Below are positions 57,060-64,000 of a stretch of DNA of 64,000 nucleotides, piece by piece. Position 1 is the first letter of the stretch. Every line of letters begins with the position of its first letter. Made by a program: the position numbers and the translations under genes. The notes beneath the pieces were generated by a model. That model ran no database searches and had not been told where the DNA came from. It worked only from the letters and a program-made list of their open reading frames with translations. The stretch comes from Hevea brasiliensis (lineage: Eukaryota; Streptophyta; Magnoliopsida; Malpighiales; Euphorbiaceae), in contig NC_079498.1 of the NCBI RefSeq assembly GCF_030052815.1, positions 100,088,041 to 100,152,040 of the forward strand, written 5' to 3'.

Positions 57060-58889
57060 TGTAACACTCCTAATTTTTAAATAATTATTTTATATATAAA
57101 TATAAATATTTTAGTCTAACTCCTAGTATTGTGGGTTTTGCGTAGGCACTTTCATTTTGTGGCAATTTGACCATCGCCCGGATCTATAATTTCGAGCCGA
57201 CCAGATAAGTTGCTGGAATCACTTCGGAACCGGGTCAAGATTATAAGCTACCCCACCATTTTCAGAAGTCCCGGATACATTTTCAGTATCAAAATTGGCG
57301 TAAGTAAGCCCGAACCCAAAGTTCCCTTAATTATTTAGTTTCAAGTTTAGATTAAAAATCCATAAAATATTCGTGGGTAGTTAGAAAATTATAATTTATT
57401 TTGTATTAGCTTAGTAATATTGCTAAGGACAGCGGGGTGAAATTTTAGAATTTTTAGAGCTCATTTGGGTAGTTTTTGCAAAAGAGTTAATTGTAGAGAC
57501 TAAATGATAATTTTTCAAATTGTGGTTATCGACTGTTTGGATGTACCCAGGAGGGGATGTGATTGAGTTGTGGTTATGAGACTTGTGGATATAGAAGTGT
57601 ATTTTGAGCCATTTTGCAGGTTGGGTAGGTCCTAGGTATAGGGGAGACTCTGCCGGATTTTCGGCACGACTTAGGGTGTTTTTGGTTCTTTTTAAGCTTG
57701 TATTGAGTTGATTATATTAAATAATTATAATAAAATTGTCAGGTGAGCCAGGACAGCTTTCCTCCTCCTCTCAGCCACCTCAGTGACCTTGGTTCACGTC
57801 TGTGAGTAGAATATTGATTTTAATTATAATTTCAATATTATTATATATTTAAGGCATGTCCATGCATCATCTATAAATATATTTATGTAGTTAAATACTA
57901 GGCACGTCTTATGTTGCATCTTTGGTTGATGAAATGTTTATAGATGTTATTTTATGGTAGTTTGGAACAGTGTGCGTGTGTTGGCGTGCATATGGTTTGT
58001 GGTATTGGTTATGGACAGGACGGGTAGGCACGGCTGGAGCTTGACTCACTGAGACCCGATTCTTTATGGATAAGTTGGGGTAGGCACGACTCGAGATGAT
58101 CTCGCTGGCCCTCGCATTTGGTTTATTAAGCGAAAGTCCAGCTTGAGAGATACTCGCTGGCAGAGGTTGGATTAAGAGAGCTGTATAGGGGATTAGCTCC
58201 CGTATATGTACTATTTGAATATTATATGGGTGTGTGAGTGCTCCAAATTACCTTTTTGCTGTTATGATGTGATTTGTATGAAAATTATGATGGTGTTGCA
58301 TTCCACTATTTAGGATGTATTAGCTTTAGATAGCTATAGAAATTGTAGTTAAAATCGGTATTTTACTCTCTGAGTCGAACGCTCACTTCTGTTCACACTA
58401 TTTTTCCAAGATACAAGAGATTTCTTGTGAGTTTTAACCCGCCTATCTCTTTCACAGGTCATTTAGTAGTATTTGCTATGTTTTGTATAGCTTTACTAAA
58501 TTCTAGAACTTCGCATATATTAGAAGTATTTTATTTGATTTGGATCTGTAATATAACACTGTGTTGGATCTGTAAACCTATTAAATGCATGTATGATTGG
58601 ATTGGATGAGGGAGCTGAACTCCCATTTGATTTTATGACATGATGAGTATGTGAGGATGAGCTGAGCTCCCCAAATTAATATATATTGTGCTTACAGGTC
58701 GGGTGAGTCAAAAACTCCTCGTTGGTGGTCCATATTATGGTCAGACTCTGTCCGGTTATTTTCTTGAAATTGGACTCAATATGGGCCTTAGGATTGGGTT
58801 TAAGAATAATTAGGCTTAATACGGGCCTCGGGGGCTTTAGGCTGGCCCAAGTCCTAGTGTCGGTTCAGCCTATAGGTTTGATTATGACA
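57060..58889 (-). mobile_element. Solo LTR, family 1 copy C
   Basis: Reverse-oriented relative of the elements at 4482 and 11320. On + it starts TGTAACACTCC, ends GATTATGACA, and is flanked by a perfect 5-bp duplication TGGCA (57055-57059 and 58890-58894). The conserved segment around AGCGTTCGACTCAGAGAGTA is recognisable near 58365 in reverse. There is no internal coding region. It is more diverged at its tip (TGTCATAATC instead of TGTCACGACC on the element strand), in line with an older insertion. Confidence 0.87.
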
Positions 58890-59263
58890 TGGCAATGCAT
58901 ATATTCTGTCTTCGTTCTATTTAACTTGAAGTCCTTTGACTCAAGAGTACTTCTCCAAAGCTCTACCTTTCTATTGACTTATTCTCGCGTCTCATCTATT
59001 AGAACTATATCATCCACAAACATCATACACCAAGGAATACTCTCTTGTATATGTTTCGTCAATTCATCTAGAACTAATGTAAAAAGGTAAGGGTTTACAG
59101 CTGAATCTTGGTGTAATCCAATTCAGATTGAAAAATCTCTTGTATCCCCTCCTACTGTGTACACAATAGTAGTTGCTCCTTCATACATATCTTTCAATAC
59201 TTGTATGTACCTAATAAATACTCTCGTTTATTCTAAAACTCTCCACAAGACATTTCTCGGAAC

Positions 59264-62200
59264 TGTCACACCTTACTCCTCTGTAAGGCATAACATGATC
59301 CCGTAATATACCTAATGAATTACCAACTTCGTCTACTGATAACCCATTAAATACACTACAAGGGATTTTAAAACTTTTCTTACTTCTTTTTATAGTGGTG
59401 AGCATAATTTACAGGTGTTAAAAAAAATTTTTGAACTAAAATGAAACAGCTAACACATTTAAAGAATTAACAATTTCTGTAAAAATTTTGGCGGAGTGCC
59501 ATATGTATTTTGAATAAAACAGTTCTTCAAAAACCTGTAAAAAGCACTCAAATATAGTTCTCAATCTCAACTCCAACATTTAATCAACACAATATGTTTC
59601 TCAACTCAAATCCACAATAATTTTTCAATACTTTCAAAAGCTGAGATAAAAGAAATATATCACAATATTTACAAACCAAAATAATTTACAATTTATTTTA
59701 CAACTTCAATGTACAATTTTAATTTACAACTGCTCAAAACCAAGAACACTATATACATACAGTGAACATACATTATAATACAAAATGCAAAATATGATAT
59801 ACTTAATAGACCCGATGAACTCTCAATATAGCATTAGCAGCCTAGTCTGCTGCCCTGTCAGTCTGTCTACCTGCGACAGCAATGAAAAGCTATCGCTGAG
59901 TAAAATTTACTCAGTGGTGCACAATAACAATTTGAAATGCGATATATAAATCTTTTATTGACAATTCACAAATCAAATGATTCACAATTCCATTTCGCAA
60001 TTTACAAAGTTCATATAACGCAAATTTGATCAAATAACTGAATAATATTGTTTTGCCAATTAATAACACAATTTGATCAAATAACTGAATAATACAGTTT
60101 TGCTAATCAATAACACAATTTGATCAAATAACTGAATAATACAGTTTTGCCAATCAATAACACAATTTAGGCCATGACACAATTTTTTCGCACATGCCGT
60201 GTTGTACACCACGACATGACACACTCACCCCAATAATCGAAATCAATGAGGGAGGAAGCTAGCTAAATAATAAGTATTCATCCACACTCACCCCAGACTG
60301 GCAAGTCAAAGAGGGAGGAACATAATCACACTCACCCCATAAATGGAGGAGAAACATAGTAACATTGTCATGCCAAGTGTGAATCAAAACAATTTCAAAT
60401 CACAATTTTTCATACACACCACAAATCACATTTTATCCCAAAATTTCCATTTGCAAAGTTGGCAACACAATAATTTCCAAATAATATTCCCAAAACCAAA
60501 ACAATAAAAAATTATTCATAACTCATTTCTCCAAATAAATTTACTAGTAAAAGTAGTGAATATAAAAGTATTATGCACGGACACAATTTTAAAACTATAA
60601 TGTTCAATTAAATTTTTAAGTAGAAAATGAGAAACCAAAATTATTGTGCACAACACAATTTAAAACAATAACATACAAATAATCATAGTTTATTTCAATT
60701 GAAAAATTCAAAAGAAATAACTATTGTGCACAAACCTCTGATATATGCCTCTTGGCCCTGACTTAGTGTTCCTTACGCTTCTCAATATCCTTTTCAACTG
60801 AAACACACAATTTAAAGTGTTTCAGTACTCAATGAATTTGTTTCTAACAATAAAATCCAATATTTAAATTTTCTTGGTACTATTCCCTTCAATTCATTTC
60901 ATTAGTCAACCTATAATGTTGACCCTTGATGCACTCTAAGTGAGTCAATTCTAATATTACCAATATATCATATTTTATAGCCTTTTAGCATTGGTACATG
61001 TTACCAAATTCATTTTCAAGTATATTGCATTTTATTGCAATTTGCCGGATTTCGGTATACTAATTTGACCTAGTCGAATGACTTAGTTCCCTCAGTTTTC
61101 GGGTTTCGGTCAAAACTACAAACTTGTATATCTATGTCTTATTGCACGCGTAGCAAAATTTCAGGTCATTCTGAGTTATGTAGACCAAGTTATGGTCATT
61201 TTACTATTGCTGGTCAGAATGTACCAAAATTGGTCACTTTAGGTCATTTAAGGTCATTTTAGGTTCGGCCAGTTTTTGGACCTGAACTTGTGCAAGCTAT
61301 TTGGCTTGGTTCTGGCCATTTCTGGGCTTTGGTGTCTCATAAGAATTGCAGATATATGTCTTAACTATTCATGGTAAAAATTTCAGGTCAATTGGACCTG
61401 TTTTGAGTGAGTTATGGCCAAAATACTAACTGCTGTCCAAATGGTCAATTTTCAGGCCTTAAATGCACTAATCCGGATTTGGTCATTTTTCAAGTTACCT
61501 TCCAAGCAGAATTTTGGTAAGCTTCCTTCATGAAAGTTGGCACATTTTGTGCCTAGTTTCACCTCCAATTGGTCTCATACTAATTGGAGCCACACACTTA
61601 AGGTTCTAGGCCAAAATACACACTGTCCTATTGCAACACTCTTCATCACATACCAAATACACTTTTAACACTTACCAAGTTACACATTCATGCCATTTCT
61701 GTTTTGTACCATAACATAGACACATTTCACAACACTTTTTTTGTCATTTTAGCAGCTTATAACCACACTTAATATGCACCTTATAGTACAGAATTTACCA
61801 AATCCAATTTACACACAATTTAACTACATAATATGGCTCATTTACATGTCCAAACCCAAACCCTCATATACATACACAAGCTGCCATAACAAGCACCATA
61901 ATTCAACAATAATATTTCACAAACCAAACCATGAAACAACATTTTTATGGTCCACACTTCAAATTGCCGATTCATACATCTCTCCCAATTAACTTCCAAG
62001 CTTCCAAAATTAAGTATACATTCACATACATCTAATATACATCACCCATCTTATTCCTACACACATAAATACTTCATCAATACTTTAATCTACTATTTAC
62101 ATACAAGGATAAACTGTCATTAAGGAGTTTCCATGGCTGCCAAAAATATACATCTCCCTTTAAACATCAAACCTCAAAAATCTTTCCACAATTCAAGTAC

Positions 62201-63126
62201 CCATAACATCCACACAAACTTTAATGAAGCAAGCATCAAAAATACCTACTTACCACTTTGGAAACTCTTCAAAACTTCACCAAAACTTGATCTTCTTGCT
62301 GCCTATCTACTGCCCAAGGTGTATGGACAACTTTTAATGAAGGAAAGTGCAAAGAAAGAAGCTTGGATCATGCTTGCATGGAGCTTCAAAACCATGCGGC
62401 CATGGAGTTCTTCATTCCTCCATTTTCGGCTGAATTTGAGAGATTGACGAAGAAGATAAATCTGCTGTCCTAAATGAAGAGTAAGTAGTCCACTTAGGTG
62501 AGTTAGTAGAGCACTATATAAGATTTAATATTAATTTAATCTAAAGTTTCATTTTCCCTCATTTAACTCTCAATTTTTGCTATTTACATTAGGTACCACC
62601 AATTAAATTTTTCATGACATTTTCCAAGTGTAATATCATGTATTTTTAATGGACATTTAGGTCAAAAGACAACTCGGGGTGTCAAATGACCACAATGCCA
62701 CTGTTCGGGTTGCATTCCCGATTTTTCGGTAACACCGAGTTTTGTCCGTTTTCTCGATTTCTCACTTTTCTTTGTACTAATTAATTAATTTTTCTTTGAT
62801 ATTTCTAATGGTATTTATACTTCAATAGGCATTTATTTAAGTCCTAAAAATATTTTCCAGGGTTTCTCGCGGTCCAGGGCTAGTCAACGGTCCACGCCGC
62901 AACTTTCCGGTGCGGTCACCCATCGCTAGGGTTCTCGGCTCGTTTAACTTGGTTACATTTCATTGCTATTATTTTTCTTTTATTTTTCTTGTATTTTCTT
63001 TTCTTGTATTTAATTATTTTATGTCTCCTCATCCATATTTAAGTGTAGTTCTAGGCATTCTAGCTGTCCGGACAGACACTGGTCACCGGAGCAGTAGAAC
63101 GCACTACCGAACATAGGGGTGTTACA
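59264..63126 (+). mobile_element. LTR-type element, family 2, non-coding 3.9 kb
   Basis: Starts TGTCACACC, ends GGGTGTTACA, and has a perfect 5-bp duplication GGAAC (59259-59263 and 63127-63131) that restores the LINE sequence when the insert is removed. It shares only the short tips with family 1. No gag/pol was seen. The longest open frame (62133-62447, 104 codons) matches nothing I recognise. Either a very long solo LTR, as in some Gypsy chromoviruses, or a non-autonomous element. Orientation is taken from the TGTCAC...TTACA tips shared with family 1. Confidence 0.8.
60023..60168. repeat. 47-bp tandem repeat, three copies
   Basis: Three 47-bp units start at 60023, 60070 and 60117, each beginning AATTTGATCAAATAACTGAA. 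Units 2 and 3 differ at a single base by eye, and unit 1 differs at a few positions. Internal to the family 2 LTR element. Confidence 0.9.
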
Positions 63127-63139
63127 GGAACACTATCAT

Positions 63140-63347
63140 AAGCCTTTTCCAAAATGATAAAAACTATATGTAGATCTTTATTCACATCTCTATATTTCTC
63201 CATCAAGCTTCTAATGAGAAAGATCGCTTCCATAGTTAAACAAAAGCCTTTTCCAAATCGATAAAAACCATATGTAGATCTTTCTTTACATCTCTATATT
63301 TCTCTATCAAGCTTCTAATGAGAAAGATCGCTTTCATAGTTGAATGA
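63140..63347 (-). repeat. 104-bp tandem duplication in the LINE fragment
   Basis: Two adjacent units, starting at 63140 and 63244 (AAGCCTTTTCC...), repeat the RT segment around the [15 protein letters not shown] part. The other LINE copies have this segment once, so the duplication is specific to this copy. Confidence 0.85.
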
Positions 63348-63623
63348 CCGGGCATAAAGCCAAATTGATTAGGAGAGATAAAAGTGTCATGACGTAGTCG
63401 ATGTTCCACAACTCTCTCCTATAACTTCATAGTATGGCTCATAAGTTAATTCCCCTATAGTTTGAGTAATTTTGTATGTCTTCTTTATTTTTAAAAATAG
63501 GTACTAAAATACTCCTCCTCCATTCATCAGGCATTTTCTTTGAGTTTATAATCTTATTAAATAATTTAGTTAACCATGACACTCCTATAGCTCCCAAACA
63601 CTTCCACACTTCAATTGGTATTT

Positions 63624-64000
63624 ACTCAATCATATAAATAAGGTAGTCAATTTAAATTTAGAGATTAAATTATTATAAATATTAAAATTATATAAATCAA
63701 ATAATTACAAAAATTGAAATATAATAAATTAAATCATTACAATTTTTAATTTAATAACCATCAACTTTAATATAAAGACTATTTTATTAAGTTAAATATA
63801 TATATAAAAAATTAGTTTATTGATCTTTAAAAATAAGTGGATTACACTATATTTTTTTTATCTCGTTTCAAAGACTCTTATAAAAATGACATTTAAATAC
63901 GTTTTTAATAAATATTAATAAATTTTGCACATATTACAATTTTTTAAAAGTAAACTTACATAAAAAAAATTTAAAACTTACATAAATGTTTTTGTTATAT
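63624..64000. other. AT-rich flank at the right edge
   Basis: Low-complexity AT-rich DNA with no gene or element border seen. Confidence 0.7.

Larger units (their letters stand above)
56422..63623 (-). mobile_element. RTE-type LINE fragment split by two LTR insertions
   Basis: Three pieces, 56422-57059, 58890-59263 and 63127-63623, read in order as the 3' half of the same RTE LINE (minus strand): the (TTGAG)n tail, the C-terminal RLRWFGHMKRRHTEVPV motif, the RT catalytic region on the middle piece, and the upstream RT part on the right piece. Total LINE sequence is about 1.5 kb and it is 5'-truncated near 63623. It is more diverged than the other two copies and holds a 104-bp internal duplication at 63140-63347. 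Confidence 0.85.

Noticed and set aside
60023..60168. Possible CRISPR-like array
   Set aside because: The three 47-bp units are directly adjacent with no spacers, so this is a simple tandem repeat in a plant LTR element.

Overview
The window looks like repeat-rich, AT-rich nuclear DNA from a flowering plant, most likely a eudicot. The reasons are intron-containing fragments of a plant MED15-type Mediator gene and of squalene monooxygenase, a Copia retrotransposon with a Sirevirus-like layout, RTE-type LINEs with (TTGAG)n tails, a PIF/Harbinger element and several MITEs. The element mix would suit Euphorbiaceae or another Malpighiales lineage, but that is an impression and was not tested.

Layout. 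1-17250: an L1 fragment at the left edge, an AT-rich stretch with a long (AT)n tract, a segment (2985-4275) that recurs at 27355-31985, a solo LTR (4482-6198), a reversed Copia LTR/PBS remnant, a MITE, and a ~9.7 kb PIF/Harbinger element (7525-17245) that itself carries a second solo LTR (11320-13968) and a Mutator-like MITE (14741-15227). 17600-22460: promoter-like leader and five exon-like blocks of a truncated MED15 paralogue. 24270-25175: squalene monooxygenase pseudogene. 27060-33250: L1 pieces, the second copy of the duplicated segment split by a full-length RTE LINE with an 18-bp target-site duplication, then a dead MED15 KIX copy. 36615-47391: a complete, apparently young Copia/Sirevirus-like element with 1398-bp LTRs, gag, pol and an extra envelope-position ORF. 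48826-51164: a truncated RTE LINE. 51742-55337: a tandem pair of KIX-domain modules related to the MED15 N terminus. 56422-63623: a third RTE LINE fragment split by two LTR insertions (57060-58889 and 59264-63126).

The host-gene story is a MED15-type family in local tandem duplication. There are four loci: a Q-rich middle fragment at 18.5-22.5 kb, a pseudogene at 32.2-33.2 kb, and two KIX modules at 51.7-55.3 kb. Two or three of them share promoter and upstream sequence, and transposons have pushed them apart. The most interesting candidate is at 51742-55337. All exon phases there are compatible either with two genes (the second encoding a 99-residue KIX-only protein) or with one seven-exon gene encoding about 308 residues with two KIX domains. 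The canonical MED15 has one KIX domain.

No tRNA, rRNA or CRISPR feature was seen. Exon boundaries are read by eye from GT/AG signals, phase and paralogue comparison. Similarity statements come from family knowledge and comparison within the window, not from searches.
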